In this document: positions 1 through 12,200 of the stretch, piece by piece
How the letters are laid out: the number at the start of each line of letters is the position of its first letter
How positions within the stretch are numbered: the stretch's first letter is position 1
Assembly: GCA_949825045.1 (NCBI GenBank)
Contig: OX463822.1
Span: 33,916,703 to 33,980,702, forward strand
DNA length: 64,000 nucleotides
Reading direction: 5' to 3'
DNA from: Argyresthia goedartella
Taxonomy: Eukaryota > Arthropoda > Insecta > Lepidoptera > Argyresthiidae
The notes under the pieces: model-generated
What the model was told of the DNA's origin: nothing
Database searches by the model: none
What the model saw: only the letters and a program-made list of their open reading frames with translations
Position numbers and translations under genes: made by a program

Positions 1-365
1 ACCACCACCTAGCTATTCGGGGTATCAGATCACGTTTAGTTAAAGTCGCGCGCACAGCTGTACAATCCGTGACTATCTTCACATGCATACCTACAATATT
101 TACCCGAAATCGACGCAACGATTCAACGACAGCGAGCGTCTCGAGCTCATAACTATGGTATACACTTTCTTCACGACTCGTGACGCGGCTAAAGTACATA
201 ACAGGCTTCAATGTACCCTCACTTTGTTTTTGTAATAGAATTCCTGCTATTCCTAGTTTGCATGCATCCGTGTGAATCTCAGTGGCCAAAGCAGGATCAT
301 ATAAGGCCAGGAGTGGTTTTTTGCATAGCTCTTTCTTTAAGTTTTCAAAGCTATCATTTTGAGTA
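1..365 (-). pseudogene. O1 pol: RNase H fragment
   Basis: Translating the minus strand from about 365 to 1 gives a Ty3/Gypsy RNase H: an IHTDA-type strand near 290, then YHSYELETLAVV and KIVTDC near the left edge. RNase H degrades RNA in the RNA:DNA hybrid during reverse transcription. It continues the RT at 481-1357 once the small non-LTR insertion is removed, and runs off the window. Confidence 0.7.
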
Positions 366-480
366 TCGCTTCAAATTCAAATTCAAAAAGAGTTTATTTC
401 CATAAGTAACACATAGGTAACATTTGGAGAATGTCAAATCTTAAACTAACACATGTATAAGGTACAGGGAGCGAAATGGA
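366..480 (-). mobile_element. 3' tail of a 5'-truncated Jockey-like non-LTR element
   Basis: About 115 bp that interrupts the O1 reading frame between RT and RNase H. It begins on the plus strand with repeated ttcaaa units followed by gagtttatttccataagtaa. The same layout is seen at the 3' end of the Jockey-like element at about 21271 (repeated aaatc units, then atcatttatttccatagg), so it is a very short 3' fragment of a related family in minus orientation. The exact ends are approximate. Confidence 0.6.
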
Positions 481-1608
481 ATATAAATTTTCGAAAATAG
501 CTACACAATCCAATAAACTGTCTCACTTCATGAATATTTTTGGCACAGGAAACATAGAGACCGCTGCTAACTTTGATTCACCCGGCTGTATACCGTCAGG
601 AGAAATGTCATGTCTTAAGTATGTGATCTTTTCCTGAAGGAATGAGCATTTTTGTATGTTTAGTTTTAAGTTTTCTGATTCAAATTTATTTAACACAGCC
701 TCTAGTAGATTTAGACCAGACTATACATCGTGTGACGGTAGAAGTAGATCGTCGAGGAATACCAATATCTCTGAGTTGCATGATTTAACCTGCTGAGTAC
801 CGTTCAACGAATCAACAATTTTGTTTATCAGACGCATGAAAACGGATGGCGCGTTCGCAAGGCCGAAGGGAATACGCAAATATTCATACTGTCCTTGGGT
901 ATCCATGAAGCGGTTTTGTGTGTATCCTCGGGATTTAAAGGGAACTCTGGGCCATGTCTAGGGACGAGAAACGACTTTTCCCAGCCAGTTTAGAAACTTG
1001 GTCATCAATATTGGGCAAAGGAAATCTATCACGAACGGTGATGGCATTCAGTGAACCATAATCTACGCATAGTCTACTACCGCCTGTCTTTTTCTTAACG
1101 AGTATAACTGGCGATGCGTAATTCGACACCGATTCTTTTATTATACCCGCATTTAACAACTCTGCAACTTTAGATTTTACGACTGCTTGTTCGCTGTGTG
1201 CTAAGCGATAAGGGCGATGATGAACAGGCTGAGCGGTAGTTAGGGTTATATTCATTTGTACTAAATTGGAACTGCTTGCAAAACAATGCCGATTTTCGGT
1301 CAACATCTGAATTAGTGATTTATGTTCACTTTCGCTCAATGTGGGACCATTGCACAAATGTAATTTATATTTACTCCCCCAATATCGATACTAGCTTCAG
1401 CTATGGCGTTTTGGCTATTAATGGCTTTGTGGCTAACCTGATTGTATAGCGGAGCTTCGTCGCAGCTCTCGGCTCGCAGCAGTAGCTCGCCAGGGGTCCA
1501 CACGATGTCCTTAGTCCCGGTGTTGATGACCTTGAGGAATCCTTTGTCGCCTCGTAGAACGGTGGCAGGGATTGAGTAGGCGATATCTTGCATCTCGTAG
1601 TGGCGCAC
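481..1608 (-). pseudogene. O1 pol: reverse transcriptase, broken
   Basis: Ty3/Gypsy RT in pieces. Segment 1357-935 carries the N-terminal fingers (ASPVILVKKKTGGSRLCVDY and FSSLDMA). Segment 906-721 carries YEYLRIPFGLANAPSVF and the catalytic FLDD box. Segment 720-481 continues with the thumb region (KCSFLQEKITYL, RQFIGLCSYF). Breaks: a frame change near 907-934, a stop at 721, and a frame change near 1340 before the linker at 1336-1608. It is non-functional. Confidence 0.75.
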
Positions 1609-1616
1609 AGGGGTTA

Positions 1617-2169
1617 TTACATCATTGCCTTCCTTGTTGCAGATAGCACCTTGATTATTGATGTGCCATGGGGTAGACGTTCATCGCTACACGTGACAAT
1701 GTGGAATCGGTGGCATTCTTCTGTCACTTCCATTTGTCGTAAGTGATCACCTTCATCCTTCTTGAGAGTAGCTGCTCCATTATGTACAACCAGGGATATA
1801 CCTTCATGGTTTATAACAGGCTGACCAATCAACAAATTTATGCCGATCATGTTGATATCGGTGAGATATGCTTGGCATGGCATTTCTATGCCATCGATTA
1901 TCAAATTAAACTCAACTTGACCTCGGCTCGTGATAAATCCGCCGGAAAATCCTTTAAGTACAGTGCTGGTGTCTTCCAAGGCTTCAATGATAGAAGCCTT
2001 GAGACTTGCGTTGCTAGGACATTGACTTGGCTACCCGTATCAATATATGCCTTCACGTACACGCCGTTAATTTTTGCTGTCTTTTTGTAGATATCTTTGT
2101 AATTTTGTATCACATTTATCCGTTTTACTTCTCCAGTCGGCTTCGAAGTAGATTGTTTATCAATCGACG
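1617..2169 (-). pseudogene. O1 pol: retroviral-type aspartic protease, broken
   Basis: The segment up to 2113 contains YIDTGSQVNVL, the DTGS active-site loop of a retropepsin. The fold continues in a second frame (1979-1617; NMIGINLLIGQPVI), so there is a frameshift between about 1900 and 1980. It cleaves the Gag-Pol polyprotein in active relatives. It abuts the 5-bp duplication of BEL-A at 2170. Confidence 0.65.
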
Positions 2170-2174
2170 GGCAT

Positions 2175-2731
2175 TGTTCAGGCTTCTCAGCACCTAATGA
2201 CCTCGTAGGGGCCCATCAGCTACGAGGTAGCGTGACGATCAGGTGCCAAGAAGTAATGAACGTCGGCGATTCACCAAGCTAAAGTTATGTGGGGTAGATC
2301 TAACCTGGTCTGTGCTTCGGTCCCGTCAACCTCCTTTCTCTCTGCAAGGCCCAGGCGCGCCCTAGGCTCTTCTTGGTAGACAGGTTCTTCAGCCAACCAG
2401 GTATGACTGGCGGGCCTGCGTCAATGAGCACAGTGGTCCAACACAGGTTATGTTTCTACGTGGTAAATACGAATCGGGCACGAAAATCCGAACTTTATCT
2501 GGTTCGAGAGACAACGGCACACTCAGCTATATTAATAATCCTGAGGGAATCCCGAATACATTCCAGATGCCCTTTGATATCATTTCAACAACCTAATCAA
2601 CACGCGTTTTCATTGCGAGGTTTTTTTTTTTTTTCGTCTGTCAGTTGTCAAAACTGCCAGATTGACAGCTAACGTCAAATTAAAATGACTGTTCAGAAAC
2701 CATCGATCGAATATCGATTTGGAATCGAACA
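2175..2731 (-). repeat. BEL-A 3' LTR
   Basis: 557 bp, starting tgttcaggct and ending aatcgaaca, so TG...CA on either strand. It matches the right LTR (554 bp after removing its insertion and one target copy), with a handful of differences and a small difference in a T-run. It is only about 80-85% similar by eye to the LTRs of BEL-C. Confidence 0.92.
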
Positions 2732-2763
2732 ATCACCCGCCCGGACAGGCACCCACCTATCCC

Positions 2764-4733
2764 CTAATCTACGGGCAGCCGAGACAACGTTGCTACCGCT
2801 CGTTTTAGAACCGAGCCTCCTACTAGAACCTCTGCAGACCGGGGGGTCCCGTCCTTGCCAGGGAACAAGTTAACAATGCGCCCCCTGCGCCAACGTAGTG
2901 GCGGTAGGTTAGCATCCTTAACCAGAACGAGGTCACCAACACTAGGGGGGCTAGTTTTGTCAGTCCACTTAAGGCGCTGTTGTAAGATATGCAGATACTC
3001 GAGCGACCAACGCTTCCAGTAATTCTGAGTAAACTGCTGCAACATCTGATACCTTGACAACCGATACAATTTTACTCTCTCGAAGGGGTGCTCGGGCAAC
3101 GCGTTAAGTGGCTGTCCTATCAAGAAATGGCCTGGGGTCAGAGCCTCCAGGTCATTTGGATCCGAGCTGAGCGGACACAACGGTCGCGAATTGAGAACGG
3201 CCTCGATCTTACAAAACAATGTCGCGAGCTCCTCAAAAGTCAGCGCGGTCTGACCTACTATACGCCCTAAGTGCGTCTTAGCTGACTTAACTACGGCCTC
3301 AAAAATACCACCCCAGTGGGGGCAAATCGGTGGGCTGAAGGTCCACTGTATACCCCGACGGGAGAGGGCCGTTCCAATATCCACTTTATTTACATTCAAA
3401 AAGTTGACTATCTCTCGTAAGTATCGTTCCGCACCTATGTAGTTAGTGCCGTTATCAGAGCGGATCAAAGATGGAAGTCCCCTTCGAGAAACAAACCTAT
3501 CCAAACAAGCAATGAAAGCCTCTGTCGAGAGATCAGCAACGAGCTCGAGATGTACCGCCTTGGTGGATAAACAAACAAACACACATAGGTACGCCTTGTA
3601 TTGCTTAGCGGTACGCAATCGTGAACTCTTCACCATAAACGGTCCTGCAAAATCCGTACCAACACCTGAAAACGGTCTGACCTCATTCACACGATCAGGG
3701 GGCAAGTCCCCCATGAGAGGTTGCATCGTGGCAGCCTTAAGTCGATAACAAGGCATGCACCGAAACACGATGTTCCGTATGGCACGGCGGGCAGATAAGA
3801 TCCAAAACTCCCGCTGGAGCGTGGCCAACAACGCGTTACAGCCGGCATGCGCGTTTTTAATATGACGATCAGTCACCAGCAATTCAACTAACTGTCCCCC
3901 TTTGGGGAGCAGAAGTGGGTGACGAGCCGAATACGACAGATTCGCATTGCGCAATCTTCCTCCTACCCGAAGTAACCCGGTCGAATCAACAAAGGGGTTG
4001 AGACGCGCGACGGCTCCCTTCAATTTCGAACGTCCACTTCGTATAATCTCCAATTCTGCCCCAAACTTCGAGGACTGTACCAACCGGACCAAATTTAACA
4101 GCGACTCGTTTCGCTCTGCCGGAGTCAGAATAGGGTTCAACGTTCGCTGATCGCGAGGAGTACGACAATTTCGAGCGAATCTCCTAATCCAAGTGGACAC
4201 GTTTATCAACTTGTCAAGTGAGCTATACCGGTCCAGCAGAAACCCGGCGTCAGGGTCCTCAGCCTTCTGGGTAACATGCACGGCCGCTCTGGGGCCATGA
4301 TCCGAAGATACTACTACATGGCTGTGGGGCCAGTCCGATTCTCTCTTGGCAAGCCAGGGTGGTCCCCACCACAAATGGTGTCTAACGAGTTCAGGAGCCT
4401 GACATCCCCTGGATGCACAATCAGACGGGTTCAATTCTCCTGGTACATGTCTCCAGGTCAGTGGGACCTCAGACGACACAATCTGGGAGACACGGTTCGC
4501 AACAAAAACCTCTAAGTTATGAACCGAAGCCTTCAGCCAGCACAAAACAATCTGGCTGTCCGTCCAAGCGTACACCGTATCCTCCAAAACCACTGACCCA
4601 CGCAACACTGTTAGAGTGTGATTCAAAAGTTTGGTCAAACGAGCAGCCCCGGACAGTTCCAGTTTTGGAATCGTCATCCTTGTCCGAATAGGCGCTACCT
4701 TGCTTTTTGCCAAAACCAAACGCACGTCGACCT
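2764..4733 (-). pseudogene. BEL-A pol: RNase H and integrase
   Basis: Long open frame encoding the C-terminal half of BEL/Pao Pol. It starts in RNase H (RTRMTIPKLELSGAA, YAWTDSQIVLCWL), continues with the integrase zinc finger (HAGCNALLATLQREFW, FRCMPCYR), then the DDE core (GTDFAGPF, IRSDNGTNYIG, HWGGIFEAVVKSA), and ends with the family C-terminal domain (DLVLVKDANLPPLRWRRGR) and stop at 2764. Integrase joins the cDNA ends to target DNA. A 1-bp deletion near 4734 separates it from the RT frame. It is near-identical to BEL-C 38919-40890. Confidence 0.9.
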
Positions 4734-5967
4734 CCCGGTGGAGGTGACGGTTCGCAAATAAACCGCTGCCGCAAACCCTCGTTCAGAGGCATCACAAAAC
4801 CCGTGAAGGGTTGCCCTGTAATCCCCAGCAGGGACCAATTTCCTCGGCAGCGATAAATTATTTATGTCCGATAGCGAGGTGAACATTCGCGTCCAATCAG
4901 TCAACAAATCACCTGAGAGGTGGGTGTCCCAGGTCAACTGAGCCGCCCATAGCCTTTGCATAAAACATTTGAGAGCAAAGGTGACTGGAGAAATCCATCC
5001 ATTCGGGTCGAACGTTCTCGCAATCGTTGACAGTACTGACCGCTTCGTCCAGGCCTTCGGTGTTTCTAAAACCACCCGATAGGTAAACTCATCATGGACG
5101 GGCCGGTACTGAATTCCAAGCACTGACAACATGTTAGGGTTGTCAGGATTCTCAAAAACGTGCGGGTCTTGTTGAAACTCATCTGGGAGACCAGCCATCA
5201 ACTCAGGGGAGTTGGACATCCACTTGCGTAGTTCATAGCCGCCTCGTTCCAGCAATTGAATGAGCTCGTCACGTCGGTCCAGAGCTTCCTCTACACTGGC
5301 TGCCCCTGTGCAGACGTCATCGACGTACAAATCTTGCTCCAGGATAGCGGCGGCTCTAGGATAGCTCACACGGTCACGCGACGCCAACTCCCGCAGGGTA
5401 CGCATCGCCAAATACGGGCTAGACCGTAACCCATACGTGTTCGTGTTTAACTCATAGACCTTGACTGGCTCGGCCGTGGACTCACGCCAAAGTATCAACT
5501 GATACCTTCTGTCAGCCGGATGAATTACCGTTTGCCTAAACATCATCCGAATGTCTGCGACAAATACAATCTGGTGTCTCCGAAAGCTCGTGAGAATATC
5601 CGAAATATCACGACTCAACTTGGGTCCCGAATGTAGACACTGATTCAGGGACATCCCGTTCGAGGTAGGTGCTGACCCATCAAAAACAACTCCAATCTTG
5701 CCGGTAGGGGTTCGCAGGACGGCATGGTGTGGAAGGAAACAATGATCCTCAGATCTCCAGTCCACACCCGATACCGACATGTGTCCTAACGACTCATACT
5801 CCCTCATGAAATCGACGTATTTTTGTTTAAATACGGCGTCCCTTGACATCCTACGCTCCATCGACATCAATCTCGTCTCAGCCATCTTCCTAGATTCTCC
5901 TAGTGGCGGTCGATCGGCCCTGAAAGGCAGTCGAGTTACAAAACGACCAGAACGAAGGCGACCAGTA
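4734..5967 (-). pseudogene. BEL-A pol: reverse transcriptase and start of RNase H
   Basis: RT of the BEL/Pao type. Motifs include VVFDGSAPTSNG, LWRES, TYGLRSSPYLA and the catalytic LYVDDVCTGA box, followed by the Pao-family connection (TFDPNGWISPVTF) and FCDASERGFAAAVYL of RNase H. Compared with BEL-C, one C is missing in the run at about 4734 and one base at about 5967, so the RT lies in a different frame from both neighbours. All catalytic boxes are still readable, which indicates recent inactivation. Confidence 0.9.
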
Positions 5968-6144
5968 TATTCTGGTAAAACAACTCGCACTCTTCTTCGT
6001 CTGCGTCGACTCGACGAACGGTGGGAGGTTCCTCTATCTCCCAGAAACGTTGGATAGCGTCTGACAACGCTGAGCCAGTAAGTATGCCATCTGACTCGGC
6101 AGGCCTAACCATTGGCAATGCCGGACCCATGATCACGTGACCAA
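5967..6144 (-). pseudogene. BEL-A pol: protease-RT linker, cut by insertion
   Basis: Short coding stretch (GHVIMGPALPMV through FWEIEEPPTVRRVDADEEE) linking protease and RT. It is interrupted at 6149 by the Osvaldo-like element and resumes at 13865, after the duplicated actt. BEL-C has the same region uninterrupted, with 42306 as the empty-site join. Here the codon CAA is kept where BEL-C has TAA (42204-42206). Confidence 0.85.
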
Positions 6145-6148
6145 ACTT

Positions 6149-7493
6149 TGTAACGTTGTAAGTTACCGTTGTCTTCACTCTATCATTAACTGGTCTTATT
6201 TTAAATTTAAGTAGTAATTCTCTTAATAAAACTACCAAATGAGGCTAGTAATCACAGTATTGATTTTCACGCGCTGTACTGGCAGCATTCCACTGTTGAC
6301 GACTCGCTCGCTCTGCTATGATTGGCCCGTTTTGAACTAACTAGCCGTGACCGCAACTTGACTTTGCGGCGCCGGCGTCATTCCGAAAACTCACTCAGCA
6401 CTGTGCGCACGTCCGTCCTACTGGCGCTCTGTAACGGTCCCTTTTTACCGTACGCCGACGAACGACTCTAAGCAGTGGTTGCTTACGTTTAATCATAACG
6501 TACTACTGGTGGTTACGTTTTAGTTTTGTCTGTGCTTCATATTAACCCCGATTGAGGTGAGTGGTGAAAGATACTGTTTTAAAATCATCTTACCGTTAGG
6601 TACTTTCGGGCTTACTCATTTGTGTCCAGAATCTCTCATTTCATTTATTGCTTGTTGCGTTTTATTCCTTTTAGACTCGCTAATTATTATTTCGCGATAT
6701 TCACATCGCATTGTAACGCAAATTGCTACCCGCTTTTAGACACGCGTTAGTGTGTCTTGGCTTCTTATAGAATGTCTGGAAAATATGTTCAGCTTACTAA
6801 ATTATACTAGCTACCTTTTTGTGTGGAAATTGTTGATTGTTACCGGCAGATTTCATATTTGGGCATTTCATAAAATGTCCGGATTGTTTGCATAATGTCC
6901 CAAGTGAGGTCTGCCGATAAACAAATAAATATCCTTTTTTCATATATAGAAATAATTAATGTTACCGGCAGATTGCACATTTGGACATTTTGTAGAATGT
7001 CCGATTATTTGTAAAATGTCCCAAGTGGGGTCTGCCGATAACAAATATGAATGCTTGCTTGTTTTTATTCCTAGCACTGTATTTTCCTTTGTATATGTAA
7101 CTCCGTTCTGATTGTTACCACCACGACAACACTATTCTTTTCTTGGCGGGTGGAGCATTCGGACGGAGTGCAGTAACAGATGTTAAAGGAGGAACGGTTT
7201 CGAATTCCAGTTCGGGGTTCCTGGCACCTCTTCGGGATCACCGCTTTTCTTGCTACCCTACGGTTTCCCGGTTCCTGACACCGCTTCGGGCTAACCTGCT
7301 TCCCTGCTCCGGCTGCATTCGGACCGTTACTTCTCCGACGTCAGCGGCACTCCGACTACGGCAAAACCCGCAGGGAAGATTCGTTGCTGCGTAACCAGGG
7401 TCAGACTACATTTGGAGAACCCACGTTAAATAAAATTTCTTGTTGGCTACCTATTTGGAATCTTTTTATTCCTCTCCAAGTAGGGACGTCTCA
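6149..7493 (+). repeat. Osvaldo-like element 5' LTR
   Basis: 1345 bp, beginning tgtaacgttg and ending gggacgtctca. It contains two copies of an ~87-bp module (6839-7045) and an AATAAA-type signal near 7427-7433 (gttaaataaaat). Short open frames in it (for example 7143-7394) also occur in the other LTR and look non-coding. Confidence 0.95.
6839..7045. repeat. Two-copy module with inverted ends inside the LTR
   Basis: Copy 1 (about 6839-6926) and copy 2 (about 6959-7045) both start gttaccggcagatt, carry two or three aatgtcc-type boxes in the middle, and end tctgccgata. The outer parts (ggcaga and tctgcc) are inverted, so each module can form a hairpin, and the two modules are direct repeats. 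The other LTR has the same pair at 13210-13416. They may be enhancer or promoter boxes; the function is unproven. Confidence 0.7.
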
Positions 7494-7494
7494 G

Positions 7495-7511
7495 TGGCGC
7501 CCATAACGTGG
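7495..7511 (+). promoter_or_regulatory. Primer-binding site of the Osvaldo-like element
   Basis: tggcgcccataacgtgg lies one base after the end of the 5' LTR, where minus-strand DNA synthesis is primed by a tRNA. The TGGCGCCC start matches the lysine-tRNA type of site used by Osvaldo-group elements and many retroviruses; the exact tRNA is inferred. Confidence 0.7.
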
Positions 7512-7997
7512 TTAGTCTGGCCTTGCTTACGCTGTAAGTAGTTAGTTGTTTGTGTGTGCGTGTTTTTGTAAACGTTTACCTGTGTTGTAATTTTGGTTTT
7601 GCTTAGCAACTTCTGTGTACGTGGTTATTATTCAAACTTTTAAATTGTAGTGTTTTTTTCAAATTCCTACGTTGGTTTTAATTTCTCGTTCTCTTATAAA
7701 AAAATTAACCACCTACCCACTAGTTGCAATATTTTTATTTGCAGTTTTAACATATATATTTTTTTCTACATCGTCATTCACTTCATTCATACCGTCAAAA
7801 CCTAACGTACATAAATCATTTTGTAACAGAACGGAGACTAATTAGTAGCGTCATTTTCAATTCCTTGATTTCTCTTCCTGTGCTGTCCCGGGAAATCAAA
7901 AAAGAATACGGCAGTTGCATTTCCTCCTGTGCATGTCGTAAGAGGCGACTAAAGGAATCAGTACACTTTCACTACTCATCTCTTTGGTATTTATTAT
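7512..7997 (+). other. Leader between primer site and gag
   Basis: AT-rich untranslated leader of the Osvaldo-like element. No open frame of note; it probably includes the packaging region. The gag ATG at 7998 is preceded by several upstream ATGs. Confidence 0.5.
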
Positions 7998-9272
7998 TTG
8001 AGCTGCATCATGTCTTTTCAAATTAAGTTTCTCTCTCTAAACAAAGCAGAACTGGAGTACGAAGTTGCCATCAGAGGTGAAAACCCAGGCACTACCGTAG
8101 AAATTTTACGTAAACAAATAACTAAACTTGTGACAGAATACCCGTCAGAGGACGTTCTGTTATCTCACCTTGAACCTAAGGACGACTTACTTGCAGTCGT
8201 CAAAATCTTGGACAAAGTGCAATCTACTCTTGACGGACCTGCACCAGATAGATCCTCTCTTCTTAGGACACAAAATCTGATGCACCATGCCTATCACAGA
8301 TTAAGTCGGGTACCTACGGATGAAAAGTTCGAAACGGGCCATGATCAACTGTCGGAGATTTACCGAAAATATTATTCGAAGATCCTAGCTCTCTTATCAC
8401 AAGCAAAGGATCCCCTTTCAATATCTTCCTCGTCTAATACTGCGTGTAGGGAATCAACGCCATCTGTTAGTGGCGCGAGCGTGATTTCTGTAACTTGCGA
8501 GCGTAGCAATACTTCCGAACTTAGTAAATTGAAGTACGACGGGAAATCATGTGTTCGGGCTTTTATCGAAAGGGTTTCGGAACTGTGTCAGGCCAGAAAT
8601 ATTTCGGACTCCAAACTTCTGTCCTATGCAACGGAAATTTTCACCGATCAAGCATTGCACTGGTTCCGAAGTATAAGAGATAGCGTTAACAACTGGTCGG
8701 ATCTCAAATCTCTGTTGTTAGAGGATTTCAGCCAAACTGACTATGATTATCGTCTACTTTCTGAAATTAGGGCTCGCACTCAGGGCGAATCAGAAACGAT
8801 AACCATTTATCTTTCCATAATGGCAGGAATGTTTTCGCGCTTATCGAAACAATTATCCGAAGAGGACAAATTAGAGATACTATTGCACAATATCCGGCCA
8901 TGTTATGCGAGTACGTTGGCCTCGGCAACTCAGATTGTGGATATTGGGGTATTGAGAACGTTGTGCAAAAATTACGAAAATATACAAACCCGTATGTCAC
9001 ACTTTCGCGAGCCACCAACGATTACCACACACACACTAGCACCCGAATTTGCTTACAAGCCATGTAAGACGAAATCTGACAACCATGTCTCTGCGATCGC
9101 TCCTGCAACAACTGTAAAGTCAAATAACTTTTGTCTAAGATGCCGCTCTAACACTCACAATCTTCGTCAGTGTAAGGTTAGTCGTGACGTCATCGTCTGT
9201 TTTGGGTGCGGTAATAAAGGTGTAAAGAAACCTGAATGCCCTAAATGTACTCCTACCGTTCAAAAAAACTAA
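7998..9272 (+). CDS. Gag of the Osvaldo-like element
   Basis: 424-residue Gag, which builds the virus-like particle around the element RNA. It has an N-terminal coiled region, a central retrotransposon-gag domain (about residues 180-330, with ALHWFRSIRDSVNNWSDL and LLEDFSQTDYDYRLL), and two C-terminal cysteine boxes: CLRCRSNTHNLRQC and CFGCGNKGVKKPECPKC. The second lacks the usual histidine. The frame is open from the ATG at 7998 to TAA at 9270-9272. The last sense codons form a frameshift site (9263-9269) leading into pol. An internal upstream Met (MSCIMSF) means that the first or second ATG could be used. Confidence 0.93.
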   Translation: MSCIMSFQIKFLSLNKAELEYEVAIRGENPGTTVEILRKQITKLVTEYPSEDVLLSHLEPKDDLLAVVKILDKVQSTLDGPAPDRSSLLRTQNLMHHAYHRLSRVPTDEKFETGHDQLSEIYRKYYSKILALLSQAKDPLSISSSSNTACRESTPSVSGASVISVTCERSNTSELSKLKYDGKSCVRAFIERVSELCQARNISDSKLLSYATEIFTDQALHWFRSIRDSVNNWSDLKSLLLEDFSQTDYDYRLLSEIRARTQGESETITIYLSIMAGMFSRLSKQLSEEDKLEILLHNIRPCYASTLASATQIVDIGVLRTLCKNYENIQTRMSHFREPPTITTHTLAPEFAYKPCKTKSDNHVSAIAPATTVKSNNFCLRCRSNTHNLRQCKVSRDVIVCFGCGNKGVKKPECPKCTPTVQKN

Positions 9273-12200
9273 TTAGCCAGAATTGGGACGGTTCTAAGGG
9301 TCATTTCGATAGAGTAGATTTTGAAAAATGGCTACAAACCCTTAGAAACTTCTTCTCTAGTTTCAGAGTCGCCTCAATTCTGGATAGTAAACCAACAAAG
9401 GACAGTAGACCCTATATTTCCGTTAGAATCGGGGACATCCCTGCTTCTGGTCTACTCGATTCTGGATCTGCTGTCACTATTCTCGGCAATGATTCTCATA
9501 AATTATTGTCGGACCATGGTCTAAAAGTATTTACCGATGATTGTATCTCCTTGACTGCTGCTGGAGGCCAGTCCCTTCAAAGTATTGGCTACATCAATCT
9601 TCCCATTCACTTTGAAGAACAATTCCACATTATTAAGGGTTACGTGTTACCAAATGTGGACAGCCCACTTATCCTAGGCATTGACTTTTGGCGGATTTTC
9701 AATATTTGTCCCAAATACTTAGGTAGCATCACCTTGTCCAACTCTTCTTTGGCAGAAATAAGTATCGACAAAAATGAGACTTTTATACAGTCTTACGATA
9801 ATCTCTCTGATTCACAAAAGTCCACAGCCGATTCAATTGTCAGTCAATTCCAGGAAATCTCCACTGACAGTATGGGCCTTGGTAGAACTAGTCTTATAAC
9901 TCACCATATCGATACTGGTGACTCCCAACCTATAAGACAACGTTACTATCGAATGTCACCTGAGAAGCAGCGAATTTTGGTAGAGCAAGTCGACGAAATG
10001 CTAGCGTTAGATGTAGTTGAACCTTGCGAGAGCGCTTGGTCGTCCCCTGTCCTCATTGTCTATAAAAAGAATGGACAACCTCGCTTTTGCCTCGACAGCC
10101 GTAAACTGAATTCGGTCACAAAAAAGGACGCATATAACCTACCCTATATAACTGAAATATTAGACAACCTACGCGATGCAAAATTCTTATCTAGCGTAGA
10201 TTTGTCGAAAGCGTTCTGGCAAATTCCAATAGCTCCAGAAGATCAAGACAAAACTGCATTCTATGTTCCAGGCAGAGGAACTCTCCGTTTTAAGACCACT
10301 GCTTTCGGTCTCACCAATGCCCCTGCCACTCAACAAAGGCTTGTCGATCTTCTGTTCGGGAATTTTGATCTAAAGGCGTTCGCATATTTAGATGATATTA
10401 TTATCATCAGCAACAGCTTTGAGGAACACGTGTCCTTACTACTAGGCGTGCTGCATAAATTAAAACAAGCGAACTTATCCATCAACCTTGAAAAATGCAA
10501 GTTCTTCAGAAATGAGTTGAAGTACTTGGGTTATGTTGTGGATGCGCATGGCCTTCGCACTGATCCTGAAAAAGTCGAGGCTATCCTTAATTTCCCAACA
10601 CCCACAAAAAAAAAAGATCTTAAACGCTTCCTTGGAACAGCCACGTGGTACCGCCGTTTCGTCCCCAACTTTAGCACTATTGCCGGACCACTCAACCAGC
10701 TGACTTCAAGTAAGAAGAACGCACCCAAGTTTCAGTGGACAACTGAAGCTGATGATGCTTTTAATAAGCTAAAAGAGTGTCTTGTATCAGCCCCGGTTCT
10801 CTCTTGTCCCAATTACGATTTACCGTTCGAAGTACACACTGATGCGAGCAATTTTGGGATTGGTGCCATGCTCACACAAACGATTGATGGTAAAGAACAT
10901 CCGATTGCATACATGAGTAGGGCGTTGTCGGGATCTGAGAAGAACTACAGTATAACCGAGAGGGAGACGCTAGCAGTTTTAACCGCTCTAGAACACTGGC
11001 GGTGTTACTTGGAAAACGGAAAAACCTTTACCGTTTACACCGACCACTCCGCGCTCAAATGGTTCTTGTCACTGGACAACCCTACCGGAAGACTAGCACG
11101 CTGGTGTGTGAGGTTGTCTGCCTTTAATTTCGAACTTAAACATCGTCGTGGGGTCGATAATGTCATTCCAGATGCACTATCTCGTGCTTTCCCATGTGCT
11201 TCTATCAGTACGGTCAACTCTAATTTGACTACTACTGACACATGGTACAAAAACATTTATAACGGTTGTTTAGAAAAGCCGAACCTCTTTCCTAACTACT
11301 TGATCGAAGGTGGTGCTCTCTATCGCCACTCCAAAAATAAGTGCGAAATGATTTCGGAGTTTTCCTGGAAGGAAGTGGTGCCGAAAGAATTGCGTGACAG
11401 CGTCATAGAGGAGAATCATGCTGACCCTACTGCTGCTCACTTGGGTATTTTCAAGACCTATCGACGCTTACTTCTTCGATACTACTGGCCGGGCATGCAC
11501 CAAGACGTCGTACGTTTTGTTGGTTCTTGTTCAAAATGTCTCACTTACAAACCACAAAACCATCCGACGCTGGGTACGATGGGTCGACCTAAACAATGCT
11601 CACGGCCGTTTCAAATGATATCCATTGATTTCATAGGTCCACTTCCGGTCAGTCGAAAGCAGAATAGTTATATTTTGGTCGTAACATGTTGCTTCTCAAA
11701 ATATTGCCTTATTTTTCCCATGCGACGCGCTACTTCGGAAGCTGTCGTCAAGGCTCTGGAGGACTCTGTGTTTCTGGTCCACGGAATCCCACAGACAATA
11801 TTCCTTGACAATGGTACCCAGTTTATTAGCTCGGTAACAAATACCCTCTTTAAGAAATACAAGATACCTAACGTATTCTTCTCTCCGAGATATACTCCGC
11901 AAGTAAACACTGTCGAGCGCTATAACAAAACAATAGTTACATGTATTTCCACCTACGTGGACAATGACCACAGAACCTGGGACACTAATATTCCCAAAAT
12001 ACAGTATGCCATTAACAACTCCGTCAATGAAGCAACTGGCTACACTCCATCGTTCCTCGTGTACGGACGAGAAACGGTTACTTGTGGTTCTCATTATACA
12101 GATAACGATCTGGGTGAGGAACTACTATTTCTGCCACGCGACATTTACGCTGAAAATCTGGGTCACCTGTCAAAATATTTTGATAAGGTACAGGCATCTC

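Noticed and set aside
7143..7394. 83-codon ORF, also at 13514-13765
   Set aside because: It lies inside the LTR and is repeated only because the LTR is. No domain; composition fits non-coding.
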